A DNA stretch of 64,000 bases from Adiantum capillus-veneris (GCA_014529385.2 CM043963.1:5307501-5371500); one strand, 5' to 3'. Counted from the stretch's first letter, positions 43,591-56,418 are shown. A program made the numbers and translations. Notes: a model not told the origin generated them from the letters alone.

Positions 43591-44345
43591 GAAGTATATA
43601 TGGAGAGTAACCCAGCAACCATAACAATTTTTCCATCCTTTATAGGGGAACATGAGAAAAAATCTGAAGTAAGAATCGTATCATCACAATGGAATCCAAT
43701 TCCACGGATGATGGATACAAAGATTTTATATGATTTGATGTCTTCTCCTATAAGATGCACCACTACTCTTGCTACACTTCTAAAAATCAGACCACATTTG
43801 TGGGGACAAATGAGCAAAAACCTAGAAAAAATGGGGTTGAAAATCCATCCAAAAGATAGGCTTGTAGATGAAATCATGGAAACAAATCAAGCGGAGAAAC
43901 CCAAAGAGATCATGTACCAATGAATAAGGTGGGTGATTCTTGTGAAGTCAAGGAAGGAAATGCCACCTTACTACTAGAGTACAAGGGGTTAAAGACGATA
44001 GCAATACTTGACAGTGGAGCTGGAGTAGGTGCTACAAAGGGAATCTGGGAGAAATGGGGAAGATGAGCTCTCAAGAAAAAACGCATGAATTTATAGCTAG
44101 AGAAAGGGTACGTGGAGATATCCTTAGGGATATTGGAACAAGTCATTATATCCTCTTATGGAATAGAATACGAACATAGTTTTGCTATAGTTGATTTCAA
44201 AAAAGGCAATGACTTTGAAGTTATTCTGGGGCATTTATGCATCAGCTCAAAATGGTTCAAGGTTGGGACTAGGACCATCTCTATTTGCAGCATAAGGGTA
44301 TCACAACTAGGGTTAGCATGGAGGGCCATAGTTACAGGGATATAA
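43591..44345 (+). pseudogene. gypsy I protease region
   Basis: A linker frame at 43600-43923 (SPIRCTTTLATLLKIRPHLW) leads to the retropepsin motif AILDSGAGVGATK near 44005-44045. YEHSFAIVDFKKGNDFEVILG follows at about 44165-44235, with the ILG motif that closes retropepsins. Stops at 44066-44068 and 44096 break the domain. The Asp-Ser-Gly active site itself is intact. Confidence 0.7.
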
Positions 44346-45214
44346 GCAGCACCCCGTAATAGCACCCCTGTAGAAGACTTTGGTGTAACTACGGACTTAG
44401 AAACATAGTTACCTACTTGATTAATGAATGATGTACATATTCAAATGTATGCAACATCAAAATACAAAATTTTGAGAAAGGAGGACTACTTCTTAGAGAA
44501 CTTTGTAGAGGATAACTATTACATGAAAGACCCATTTCAAGAGGAGTTGTTTGAACCCTTTGGATGGGAGAAAGTGATGGCGATGCTAGATGTTTTTGTA
44601 AATGAGGTAACCACCACCACGAACTTTTGAAATAAATATGGTTATAACATAATGCCTTTCCAAATGGTAAATGTTATCTTAAAACCAAAAGTGGGAAGAA
44701 AAACAACAGAGACCAATGAGACAATTGATTGTAAATGAGTAGTGGACGAAGTTTCTATTTGAGATATAAGTGATGATAATGAGGATGAATTTCATGATTC
44801 AAGAAGAGATGAACTTGGGAATGATACTAAGAAACAATCTTTTGAGTGGCTTAGAAAACACAAATCTCCAAAATCGAATGAGCTGGTCTTCTATGAGTTT
44901 CCTAACCAAAAAATAAGGAGACAAAAGAGATAGCAAATGAGACGCATGAGAAAACAACAAACCAAATTCGAGAAACCAATTCCAAAGTTGATTACCCAAA
45001 CAGACAACTTTTGAGCACATGACTGTGTCCAAGAAAAAATAACCAAAAAAACCTTTGACATAGCTGAGGAAAAAGAAAACAAGGGACGCGACTAACACAC
45101 CAACAAAGATGTACAAAACTGAACAAAAAGGCAAGTATCAAAAGTTGAAACGAACACTAAAAGAGGTTTGGACAACATAGATGGAGAGTGAGGGAGATTC
45201 TAACATTGAAAATC
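44346..45214 (+). other. gypsy I region between protease and missing RT
   Basis: Contains a short frame at 44424-44630 (NFVEDNYYMKDPFQEELFEPF) and low-complexity acidic and basic stretches. No RT motifs found. Probably the linker of the same decayed gypsy. Confidence 0.4.
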
Positions 45215-45847
45215 TCAATGCACCCTCGCATTCAAGACTGACGTATTGTGGTTGAGTAACAAATATAAGAGCATTGTGCATAGAATTTTGTTTGTGCTCT
45301 TAGCTTGCCCATTTGCTTGAGGGTGGTGTGTCACAAATTTTAAATGAAGCACCATAAATTCTTGCAATAGATAATCAATCATCTCATTGAGAAAATGAGT
45401 CCCACAATCACTGACTATCTCAATTGAAAGCGCATATCTCATGAAGATTTTCTCATACAAGAACTGCGCTATTGTTATGGCATTGTTTTGCTGTGTGCTT
45501 TGGATTCTACCCATTTGGTCAAATAATATGTTGCCACTATGATGTATTGGGCATGTGTTTGATATGTCGGTGGTGAAATAGGCCCAACAAAGTCTATTCC
45601 GCATTTGGTAAATTCACTAGCTCTCATCATTGGTCACAACTGCATCTCATCACGTCACATTGGTACTTTTGTTCATTGGCAAGAATCACATCCTTTGACA
45701 TAGTGCTCTACATCCATGAATAGAGTAGGCCACCAGATTCCTACAAGAAGTATTGCTTTTATGGTTTTGCCAATGAAAAAGTGACCTCCCACCGGTCGCA
45801 TGTGCTTGCTCAAATATCGGTAAGTACTCATGCTCCACGTCACATAT
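45215..45847 (-). pseudogene. gypsy E integrase (3' part, left of element D)
   Basis: Minus strand. The HHCC module is recognisable in the frame GGHFFIGKTIKAILLVGIWW to GCDSCQ (about 45835-45670), and the core at 45640-45215 includes CGIDFVGPISPP, FLYEKIFMRYALSIEIVSD, GTHFLNEMIDYLL and HHPQANGQAKSTNK; Lys stands where Glu of the DDE triad is expected. The 5' part of the same pol lies at 61011-62060, beyond element D. The reading frame is continuous across the D target site. Confidence 0.82.
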
Positions 45848-46331
45848 TGTTGAGTCGGATATTTGCTAAGTCTGATTATTTGTTGACTATGATTATTACT
45901 GAGTCTGATATTTGGTCAGCAGATATTCGTTGAGTCTGAATATTGTTGGGTCTGAATATTGTTGGGTCTGAATATTTGCTGGGTCGGAATATTGCTGGGT
46001 CTGAATATTTGGGTCGGAATATTGCTAGGTCGGATTTTTGCTAGGTCGGATTTTTTTGAGTCTGATATTTTATGTCAAGAACATTTTTGGGTTGGACACT
46101 CATAGCCATCATCTTGTACTGGTATTGGGACAGGTTATGAGTAGGGGAATGAGAGAGAAGCTTTAGCCATGGTGTTCTTTGCTCTGTCTGATCTTTTCTC
46201 TATATTCTGTATTGTTGACTTTTAAGTTATCTGACAGTGTCTTTTGCTGAGTCTGATCATGGAGTTAGTGTTTATTCTCTATTTGAGAGCATGTGTGTTG
46301 AGAAAGATTCTTGTGTTGTTGAACCCCAACG
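45848..46331 (+). repeat. element D left LTR with TGAGTC minisatellite
   Basis: 484 bases. The first 230 consist of about 13 imperfect 16-17-base units of the type TGAGTCTGAATATTGT. The rest is unique, with TGCTGAGTCTGATCATGG near the middle. The last base is G where the right LTR has A. Confidence 0.85.
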
Positions 46332-47131
46332 CATTTGGCAATCCTGTTGGGCCATTGAAGGTTTCGCCAACACATTTGGTGAACCTACTTAGTGAACTTA
46401 CTGCAATTGTTTGTGTGTTGTGTCTGACATTCTTGTTTAGTTAATTACTTATTGTGATGGTATGTATGTTGGGTCTGATTACCTTTTGTCTCAGCATTCA
46501 AGGTCGGTGTTTGTGTTTCACTAGTGATGATGCTATGAAAGAATCTATCCTAAAGGAGAAATTGTTAGATCAAGGAGAGGAAATTCAAGAGTAGTAGAGA
46601 TGATGGATGTCAACCATCATGTTTGATTAGAAGCGTTGCTGAAAATTCAAAATTTTGATTTTACTCCTATAAGTGTTGCAAATTCAGGCTGCACAGATTC
46701 AGCAAGGTGCTATAGATTCAGACCGTGCAAAATGGTGGAAATTTGGATGATTTTGTAGAGACAAAAGAACAATTTCTTGAAATCAGAAAGAGAAATTTGA
46801 TGTTGAATCTGATGTTGATAATTAGATATGTCGAAGCAAACAAACTTAAGAATGGTATCTTTTACTGAATTTTTCCAAACATATAAATACATCACTAAAC
46901 TAAAATATCCCAATCAATTTAAGCAACCAATTAAATGGACTATGCGGATCCTGGTACAGCATCTGTGGCTCTTCATTTATCAAATTTAATGGGTCTCGGA
47001 TAGGTGTGGTGCACCGATCTTGAGGGCTAAACATGATTGTTGTATTTTAATGAAGTGAATGTTATAGGGGGTAAAAGGAAGAAAGAGAAATGTGAGGTTT
47101 GCATGGGTAAGAAGCATGAGGTGGATGATTT

Positions 47132-47299
47132 TCTATGTGTAGTTGATGAGTGCTTAAAGAGAGATGCTTGTAGGAAGTGGTGCATGGTGGATTTGTGCAC
47201 AAGACTTCATAACATGCTATGTGTAGTTGATGAGTGCTTAAAGAGAGATGCTTGTAGGAAGTGGTGCATGGTGGATTTGTGCACAAGACTTCATAACAT
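47132..47299 (+). repeat. 85-base perfect tandem duplication
   Basis: CTATGTGTAGTTGATGAGTG through CTTCATAACAT occurs twice in a row (about 47132-47216 and 47217-47299). It adds 28 codons in frame, so LCVVDECLKRDACRKW appears twice in the predicted protein. Confidence 0.9.
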
Positions 47300-47730
47300 T
47301 GGCCACAAATTGCAAATGGAAACTTCCTAAAACAAAATGGAAAGAGGCTTAAAGAAGTTAGATGATTTTGAAGATGACTTGGAGAATGCATATAAATGGC
47401 TAGATGATCATAAAGGGGATAGGGGAAAATCACGTTCTAGTAGAAAGAAGGTTTTCAAGTTGCAAAAAGCATGTGAGAAGCTGAGGGGTGCATATGAGAA
47501 TGAGTTTGAAGGGGATTCGAGTGATGATGAGATGATGATGATGGATGGAGGATCGGTCATGTAATCCACCAAGTAGGGATACCAAAGATGGAGGAGAAGG
47601 AGGTGCAAAAGGAGGTTGGCCAAAAGACCCTAGAAGAGCCCCTAGATACCCCTAACCTACCACTAGAGTATACCCATGGAGTGGAAGAGGAAGGTCCATT
47701 GCTTAAACTTATGTTGTTTGCATATGGAAA

Positions 47731-47826
47731 ATGTTGTTACCCTATTTGTGAGGAGAAGCATGTCATACATAACTATGATGTTGTTACCCTATTTGTGAGG
47801 AGAAGCATGTCATACATAACTATGAT
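47731..47826 (+). repeat. 49-base tandem duplication
   Basis: ATGTTGTTACCCTATTTGTG...AACTATG is present twice in tandem. Confidence 0.9.
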
Positions 47827-48596
47827 ATTGTTCATGTTATTCAAAGCCCACTTGAAGAGGTGGATAGTGAGATGAATGCATTGGAGGAATTGATGGAAAT
47901 CAAATTTCCTAAAATCAAGTTTACTGAGGAGAAATTTCTGAAAACCATATCAGTTCAAGAGGAGTCTCCACCAAAAAGATCCCTGCAGGTGAAAGTGTTG
48001 CAAAAAGGTGTTGAAGGAACATTGAAGGAGTTTATAGATGCTGATTCTGATGATCGGCAAATTCAAACAAAAAATCAAACCACTATGCCAGATGTTGCAT
48101 ATGATCAAGTGAATCAAAATTTTGGTTTTGAATCTTTTGAAGGACAGATTTTGATATCACAGGTCAATATCAAGCAAGGATATGCTTCAGTTGCAAAGAA
48201 TTGGAAGCAGTAGATTCTGTTGTTCCAATCTAAACAAGGATGAATCAAAAAAAGGTCTCACAGATCAAATTCAGCATGAAGAATGTTAAGAGCAAGTCTT
48301 TGAGGAGTGTAAAACAGGTTTAACAGGTTTTGTGGAGCATGCAATGATGTTTGAAATGCAGAATGATGAAATTTCAATGGATGTGCATTCTGAAATTCAT
48401 GTGGCACAAGTTGTTCTCAATCCAAGCATACTTTTGTTGAAAGATGTGTGTTTTAAAGTTGATGAGATAGTAGAAGTGGATTCTTACAGGATGGACTGTC
48501 ATATATGGATGGTGGACTATCAAAATTCAGGATTTCATGTGCTATAAATTTTGGAGTAGCAAACTGGGCAAAGAAGAATACATTACAGGATGTTAA

Positions 48597-51331
48597 TGTG
48601 AGGTCCCTGCCCCTTGTCGAGAGGAGCGGAGTACCTTCGATACGTCTCCAATCCTGATAAGGAAAAACCAACGGACATTGCCTTAGCTACTACATAGCCA
48701 CGGGCATGAACCGTTAGTGAAGGATTGGTCCTATCTCGCTATGGCGGAGCGTGACCACCATAACCCTATCTAAAAACTATCTATAATCAATTATACCTAA
48801 AAGTGTAAATCTTAGAGTGACCAACCTGTGCGCTTTTTTCTCCATGTTTAAGAAGCACAGCCGCCAAGGTTTGTCTCTTTTAAGATTTATGACTTAAAAA
48901 AAATTCTAGCATTGGAAAGTTACCCGACTCATCGGGTCCACCCGTCCATAGAATGATACCTTCGGGGTATCATTCTCCCACTTTCCACACCACACTCACC
49001 CTTCTTTTGTTATCTAATTACTACCACACTGTTTAAACATACATGTTCCTTTACTTTATTTATGATACTGGTTCGTTAAAACAGCCCTTCAAACAGTATT
49101 ACAAACAATTATCAAACAAGAAATCGTCCAATTTTAAACCAACAACCCTTGGATTAGGTTCACTCAAGAATCTCTACTGGCGCTATTATGTCCGATAGGT
49201 GTATACATTATTCATAAAAACCCTTGTCCTCATGAGCGTCCCATACCGCTCGACAAGTATTCGTTGTGCTAATCTGGACGTACTCTCGTCACAGCAACAA
49301 CGGTGCCAATCTGGGCGTCATCCTCACGCCTCGGCAAAAAAAAACCGCAGTATCCAACTTGGCTAATCTGGGTGTACTCCCACCACAGCATTAGCGGTGC
49401 CATCCTGGGCGTCATCTCACACCTCGGAAACTGCCACATAATACCAGCGCTAATAAGTAGAGAGACTTGAGAAAAACCATACCGAAGGTTTTGGACAAAC
49501 ATTCTTTCCTATAGCAACCTGTTTAACCACACAATCTTTCCTACTTGTCAAACATATGACGAGTTTCTTGGGGTTAAGCCCCATGGTTTCGGTCCGTGTT
49601 TTCTTTTCATAAGGTAAATACTATATTCCTATGGTCTCGCATATGCAATGATGCATAACTTGAAACTGCAATACTAACCTGTACCATAGCTCCGAATTGT
49701 CCGATTGGTGGAGACATAGCATGTTCCGCAGGAGTTCCACCGTTACTTGTACCGGCTTCATGATCATTAGCGCCTTATGTTCGAGCACGCTTTGGAGCCA
49801 TTTTTTTGTACGACACTTATGTTATACACTTAGAACTTTAAATTGGTCAATTTTCGTAGTAATCTCCTTGTTTTCAAAGAGAGTCTGTAACTTGAACCCT
49901 CGCCAACTCGATTCACACTTAGTGTTGTTGTTCTACATCTAATTTCTATACATCAAATATTTGCTAATCTTAATTAATCAAAAATTAAGTGTGTAAATTA
50001 CGAGTGAAAGTTTAGGAATGCGTTACTTTTATGCATGACATTTCTAGTCCAATTCTAATTTCAATTTCTATACTTCAACTAAATCAATTTTTAGTATTAT
50101 TCAAAATTCTATTTAACCTAATTGATAATAACATTGGTGAATGAGAATTTCATCATGTATAATAAGAATATGATGAGTTCTCTTATGTATTAACTTTAAA
50201 TTAACAATATATAAGTTAATAGTGAAGATGTACTAACTAGAGAGAGTAGGTATACTTAGAGAGATTAGAGTAAGAGAAAACATACACACACATATTTTCT
50301 AAAGTTAATTGAATCTTACTATCCATTAGAAATATTAGAGTAAAAGATAGCACACACACACACACATATCCTTCTTAAAGCTAATTGAATCTTACTAATC
50401 TATTAGAAGATTAGAGTAAAAGATAGCACACATACACACATAGCTAATTGAATCTTACTAATCCATTAGAGATTAGAGTAATAGATAGCACACACACACA
50501 CATATCTAATTGAATCTTACTAATCTATTAGAGAGGATTAGAGTAGGAGATAGCACACATACACACATATCCTTCTTAAAACTAATTGAATGCTCAATTA
50601 ATACACACCTTATTAGTCCACTAGAGTTTTTCCTCTCTTAGTGGTTGGTGGACGCCTTCTCTCTAAGAGAAGTGGCAGCACTTCGTGAGCGCTATAGAGG
50701 CAATCTCTATGCCTAAAGTGTGAGCATGGATGCTCTATTTATAGCAGAAAGAAAAACGTCCAACTTTTGTTTTTTTAAAAATATTTTTTTTTATTTTTTT
50801 ATTTTTTTCCAAAAATCATACCTGCGTTTTTGGTACCCTTGTGGTACCCATGAGCTTGACCACTTTGTCATTATCATCAAAAGATAAGGCCACACAAGCC
50901 CCTCCTCATTAAGATTAGTCAAGAGTAGCCTCTCCTTTTTCATGTGACAGTGTGTCCCACTTTGTCCCCTCCTATGTGATCCATGTGCCTTCATTTGTCA
51001 TCCTTGTGTATTCTTTTGTCTTTATAATTATTTTATTTATTTCCTTAATGATAATTTACTTTACATTTTTAAGCTAAACTTTACAGTCTTATATTAACTT
51101 TACAGTAGTAAAAGAAAATTCTACAATCAGTAAATAAATCTTGCAATAAGTTAGTTAGTGATTCATATAGCTAAACATGTCAGAATTTTGTAGCGTAAAT
51201 TTTAATTTCTAGGTTTTCTCAACCTACTATTCATAATTTGAACTCGAACATCTTAAATAAGGAGTGATGGTTCAAAAAAAATACAAATGCGTAATAGAAC
51301 TTGTGTGCAATTTGAAAGTAGAGACCTTACA
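48597..51331 (-). repeat. gypsy G 3' LTR
   Basis: 2735 bases, unusually long. Minus-strand ends TGTAAGGTCTC and GGGACCTCACA. Includes a block of four or five repeats of ATTAGAGTAAAAGATAGCACACACACACA with AATTGAATCTTACTAATC (50270-50580). Confidence 0.93.
50735..50744 (-). promoter_or_regulatory. TATA box in gypsy G LTR
   Basis: CTATAAATAG on the minus strand, with a matching TATAAATAAA in the other LTR at 58571-58580. A plausible U3 promoter for the element; the start site would be about 30 bases downstream. Confidence 0.5.
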
Positions 51332-51342
51332 ATCTCCCCAAC
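51332..51342 (-). other. gypsy G polypurine tract
   Basis: GTTGGGGAGAT on the minus strand, immediately before the 3' LTR. Confidence 0.75.
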
Positions 51343-51360
51343 TTAGAATTTGAGATGCCC

Positions 51361-54300
51361 TCATCTTAAGAACAATGAAGGGTAATCCTTAAGAAGGGAT
51401 GTCTCATCTTCCCAAGTAGCATCTTCTATAGGGAAATCCTTCCATAAGATAAGATGTTCTTTGATGGATCTATTCCTAAGCTTTCTCTCTCGAGTTTCCA
51501 GGATAGTATCAGGTTGGAGTTGTAGAACATCTTGAGCAGGTAAAATGATTTTCTCATCATCAAGGACATGGTCAGGGTTATATACATAAGGTTTTAACGG
51601 ACTTACATGAAATACATCATGCACTTTGAGATGAGAAGGGAGTTTTAGTCTATAAGCTTGATCACTTACAACCTTGATTATTTCGTAAGGTCCACAATAT
51701 CGGTAGCTAAGCTTCTTATACCTTCCGAGAGACAGATTGCTCTTTTTGGGCTTTACTCGTAAGAAAACTTTGTCACCTTCTTTGAAAATCCGATCAGATC
51801 TTTTTAAGTCGGCGTACTTCTTTTGTCGATCTTGAGCCACTTGAATATCCCTTCGAATAGCTTTGGTTTGAGCTTCCATTTCTTCAAGAATTTTCTTTGA
51901 GGCTTCTACCCTTATAGTGGGGTCACAAAAGTTAAGAGGTGATAAACATTCTTGACCATAAAGAGCATTAAAAGGTGTCATTCCAATACTTCTATGAGTA
52001 GAGGAATTGTATGCATACTCTACCAAGGGTAGGTATTGAATCCACTTGTGAGGTTCTCTATTGCAGTAGGCTCTGAGGATGTCTTCAATTACTTGATTAA
52101 CTCTTTCAGTTTGGCCATCAGTTTGAGGATGATAAGCAGTACTAAAACATAACTGGGTTCCAATAGCTTGAAACAATGATACCCAAAACTTTGAAGTAAA
52201 CTTGGCATCACGATCGCTAACAATCCTCTTGGGTAAACCATGAATTTTGAAAACCTCCTTCACAAACAGACGAGCAATATCTGAAGCTGTAAAGGTTGTC
52301 TTGACTGGGATTAAGTGATCCACTTTAGTAAGCAAGTCGACTATGACCATGATTGAATCATAGCCAGCTTGGACAGAAGGAAACCCGGTGATAAAGTCCA
52401 TGCTAATACATTCCCATTTCATTTGTGGAATATCTAAAGGATGTAATTTACCTGGCATCTTTAGTCTCTCTGCCTTAATCCTTTGACAAGACAAACACTG
52501 CTTGACATAGCGAAGGACATCACCCTTCATACCTTGCCAATAGTAACTTCTGCGAATTGCATTGATAGTTTTGGCATAACCTGGATGTTCTGAAGTTGGG
52601 CCATCATGTGCTTCATATAGGATAGCATTCCTTAGGGTAATATCCTTAGGTATGCATAGTCAATTCCTATAGTAAATTTTCCCATCTTCGAAGGAGTAAT
52701 GTAGAGGTTTAGGCGGATTTGATGATACCCTCTCTTCACGTAGGATACTAGCAAGCATCTGGTAATCTGCATCTCTGATAGCAGCATAGGAGACCTTGTC
52801 TAAAATAGGGTTCTTAGCCATGGAAATTGCCCCCAGAAAAGCTTTACGGCTTAGGGCATCTATCACAACATTATCCTTACCTGGTCTAAATTTAATATCA
52901 AAATCATATTCGTGCATGAGCTCTATCCATCTCCTCTGTCTCATATTAAGGTTAGGTTGGGTAAAAATCCACTTAAGACTCTTTTGATCTGTTACCAATT
53001 GGAATTGGCGTCTCAATAGATAATGTCTCCATAGCTTGAGAGCATGAATAACTGCTAGCAATTCTAAATCATGTGTAGCATAATTCACTTCATGAATCCT
53101 AAGCGTCCGAGAAGTATAAGCTACAGGCCTTCCTTCTTGAGTAAGGACTCCTCCTAATGCAAGGTTACTAGCATCTATGATCACCTCGAATTCTTGGGTG
53201 AAATCTGGAAGTTTTAAGAGAGGTTCTGAAGCAAGATACTCCTTAAGTTTTTTGAAGCAAGACTCATGTTTTTCTTCCCAAAGTATCGTAGCTCCTTTCT
53301 TTAGCAAGTCAGTTAGTGGTGCATCTTTAAGAGCATAGTCCTTTACAAAGATCCTGTACCACCCTGTGATACCTAAGAACCCTCTGACTTCGGTTTGTGA
53401 AGTGGGTTGAGGCCATTCCACAATATCTTTGACTTTGTCAGGGTCAACAGAGACTCCTTCAGGTGAAATGATAAACCCTAAGTAATAGACCTTAGGGGTA
53501 AAGAAGGTACATTTGCTTTTCTTTGCATACAGCTTATTTCGGCGTAAAAGCTCTAACACTTTCTTAACATGTCCTTCATGCTCTTCCTCTGATTTGGAAT
53601 AAATTAAGATATCGTTAAAGAATACTAGGACAAAATCATCCAAGAATTCTCTAAAGATATCGTGCATCAGACGATTGACAGTTGCAGGAGCATTCGTAAG
53701 TCCGAAAGCCATCACTGTAAATTCGTAATGACCATAACGAGTGTTGAAAGCTGTTTTGGAGATATCAACCTCCTGGATTCGAATTTGATGATAGCCAAAT
53801 CTAAGATCAATCTTCGTGAATATTTTGGCTCCATGTAATCTATCCATCATCTCATCAATACGAGGAATTGGATATTTATTCTTGATGGTAACCTGATTTA
53901 AGCCCCTACAATCTATGCAAAGTCGAAGAGAGCCATCCTTTTTCTTTTGGAAGAGAATAGGTGAACCCCATGGAGATGTACTAGGTCGGATAAACCCTTG
54001 CTCAATCAACTGCTTGAGCTGCTCCTTGAGTTCTATAGCCTCTGGAAGTGACATCTTGTACGTCGCTCTTGAGATTGGTTCACTACCTGGAAAAATTTTG
54101 ATTTCATGGTCTACCTCCCTAGGTGGTGGTAGTTCAGAAAGTTCAGCAGGGAAAACATCCGAAAATTCTTCTAGCCACATTGGTTCAGGGTTGGAAGAAG
54201 ATTTTTCTACTTTGTTTATCTTGACTACAAAAATTTGTTGACCCTTGCGTAACCCTTTCAAAAGACGATTAGCTTTGACCAAGGAAGCTTTTGGTCGTCC

Positions 54301-55614
54301 ATTCTGGCCTTGAATAGTGACTTCTTGACCTAGGTTGTCTGCAAAAGTAACACTTCCTTGGGCACAATGGATATTGGCATTATGACTGGCTAACCAATCC
54401 ATTCCAAGAATTCCGTCATAGATTCCTATGGGTAAGGTTCGAAAAGTAGCAGAAGTAGAGTATTCTCCCAACTTGAAATCTATTTTTCCCATAGTGTACT
54501 GAGATAACACCTCCTTTCCATTGGCTAATTCAACTCTCATCTTTCTTGAAGGGTGTTGATTAAGTCCTAACCTCCTTAAACATTTAGGTGACAAGAAAGA
54601 ATGAGTACTACCACAATCAATAAGAAGCTCAAATTTTTCACCTTGGTGATTTGCAGGTGTTTGAATGATAGCATATTGTTGTCTTGCTCTTGGGTTATCA
54701 ATTGCAGCATGTAGAGTTGCTCTTTCCTCTTGTTCTTCTCCCAATGTTGGTTCTCCTATGATAGCATTGACTCTGGCAGCAATTCCGCGCCCTCGATCTT
54801 GTCCTCCATTTCTTCCTCCACGATTTATTATTTGTCCTCGTCCTCTAGCTTGAGTAGGTGTATTTGTTGCGGAGACTCGCCTAGGACATACATTCCTGAA
54901 ATGTCCTAGCTCGTTGCATTCATAGCATCTAAGATCTGCATTTTGAGCTCCAGTTGCTGAAGCTGCAACTATTGGATGAGTTTGGTGAACTGGGTAAACT
55001 TGCCTTTGGTTCCACATCATAGGCGGTCCTCTCCTTCCAGCATTCCTTAAATTTCCATTTCGTACCCTTTGAGAGTTTGACATCTCTTTAGCTAAGGGTT
55101 TAGCTCTTAAAAGAGCATCTTGCAAATTTACAGGCCTCATGGCTTCTAGACAAGTATTTAAAGGAGAATTTAGCCCTTGGCAGAAACGGGCTACTTGTTG
55201 ATCTGCGGTCATTGGCGGAGCATAGCGCCTAAGAGTTACAAATTTGGAGTAGTATTCTTCCACTGTAAGATGAAACTGACATAAGTTGAAGAATTCATTC
55301 ATCTTAAGGGATTCGTGTGCAGGTGAAAGATAGCGTCCTTTGACAGCATACTTAATGTCTTCCCAAGTTTGAGTGTTTTGAGCTACTTGATTATCTTTGG
55401 AGTGTTGTTTCCACCAAAGCTTGGCATCCCCCGTGAGACGAAACATAGCCAACATTTCCTGGTTATCGGGAGTAGTACCAGCAGCAGCAAAATAATCTTC
55501 CATCTCTTCGAGCCACACTTCTGCATCGCGCTCAACTAGGGCTCCTTCCCCTTTGAAAGAGGGAAGTTTAGTTTTCTTGAGAAGTAACTTTTTCTCTTGA
55601 AGAGATGTGTACAC
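51361..55614 (-). pseudogene. gypsy G gag-pol polyprotein with one stop
   Basis: A single frame of about 1417 codons, broken only by TGA at 52660-52662. Gag occupies roughly residues 1-270 with knuckle [15 protein letters not shown]. Protease has [11 protein letters not shown] (Cys after the catalytic Asp). RT has [30 protein letters not shown] and FFND at 53611-53622, where FxDD is expected. RNase H has IIDASN, LELLAV, TDQKSL. Integrase, after the stop, has CLSCQR, MDFITGF, SDRDAKFTS and TERVNQ, and the end (ILETRERKLRNRSIKEHLILW...) is chromodomain-like. No ATG precedes gag in frame; the first codons follow TTGCACAG, an acceptor-like site. The stop and the Asn make this copy inactive. Confidence 0.9.
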
Positions 55615-55796
55615 CGCACTCTGTGCAATATAGATTAAGTGAAACTTTATTGGATACTCTAACTTTAATCCACTTTAAGGCAAAACTTGATCAGACAATA
55701 ATACAAACAAAAGCTAATATTAATCCAAAATTTATTTATATACACATTATTTTCTACCAAGGTTGGTAGTCTTTAGGTACAAGGATTGTAATGTCT

Positions 55797-56237
55797 CTAT
55801 ATTTTGAGTTTAGTGACTACAAAAGGATAGGCTAAAGGATCAAAATAATAAGTTTCTTTTGACCCTTGAAAGCTACGAGATACATATATGGGTCGAATCC
55901 TACCACCATGGATAACTTTTGTAACTTGGTTATAGACCCATTGAGTCTGAGATATCTTTTCTCCTCCCAAGGATATGGTAGCATCCGGATTCTTAGTACC
56001 AAGGAAAAGATAAACTTCGATGACTTTTAACTCCTCTGCCCAATGAAGTTTCTTGAGATTGGTATCCATGCACCATATCTTGTCAGTATCGATGGTATAG
56101 ATTCCTCCAGATGGACTCCAGTTGATGCCCCATCCCCTATGCACCCTTGGAATAGGTGGTGCAAACACCCTATCCAAAATCATCATCACCCTTTTTCGAA
56201 ACTGATAATTTGGTGATTGGCATGCATTTTCAAACAT
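55797..56237 (-). CDS. extra ORF before gag in gypsy G
   Basis: Sense ORF of 146 codons from ATG 56237 (MFENACQSPNYQFRKR) to a stop at 55797-55799, located between the primer site and gag. It is Trp- and Tyr-rich (INWSPSGGIYTIDTDKIWCM, IYVSRSFQGSKETYYF). The frame is open upstream to a TAG near 56282. Canonical gypsy elements have no gene here. I do not recognise it. It could be an accessory protein, a captured host sequence, or a leader exon spliced towards gag. No frameshift or stop, unlike most ORFs in the window. Confidence 0.5.
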   Translation of the reverse strand: MFENACQSPNYQFRKRVMMILDRVFAPPIPRVHRGWGINWSPSGGIYTIDTDKIWCMDTNLKKLHWAEELKVIEVYLFLGTKNPDATISLGGEKISQTQWVYNQVTKVIHGGRIRPIYVSRSFQGSKETYYFDPLAYPFVVTKLKI

Positions 56238-56418
56238 GATGGTGAACACCTGGACTTTCTGGTAGGCTAAATGAACATTTTCCTGTACCAGGAAAGTTCA
56301 GTCTTCACTACCATATAAAAACTCAAAACAATTTTTCTATGCTCTTCTATAATTTCAAACATTCGCATCCTTCAATATCCAAACATCAATCTAAAAATCT
56401 CCCCAAGCTTTAACCTAG

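Larger units (their letters stand above)
46332..48596 (+). other. element D internal region, left part: short ORFs of unknown function
   Basis: Several plus-strand frames: 47037-47330 (Cys-rich, KCEVCMGKKHEVDDF, containing a perfect internal duplication), 47340-47564 (acidic end DSSDDEMMMM), 47588-47875, 47860-48213 (LEELMEIKFPKIKF, FGFESFEGQ) and 48332-48547. They are consecutive and overlapping, as if one longer coding region had suffered frameshifts. None matches a family I know. The region may be captured host sequence. A 700-base stretch after the LTR (46332-47036) shows no frame of note. Confidence 0.4.

Noticed and set aside
45848-46080. CRISPR-like array of spaced TGAGTC units
   Set aside because: Units are imperfect, contiguous and lie inside an LTR; no spacers of constant length and no cas genes.
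46332-46345. TGGCAATCC as primer-binding site of element D
   Set aside because: It starts four bases after the LTR and I cannot match it to a specific tRNA; too weak to annotate as a feature.
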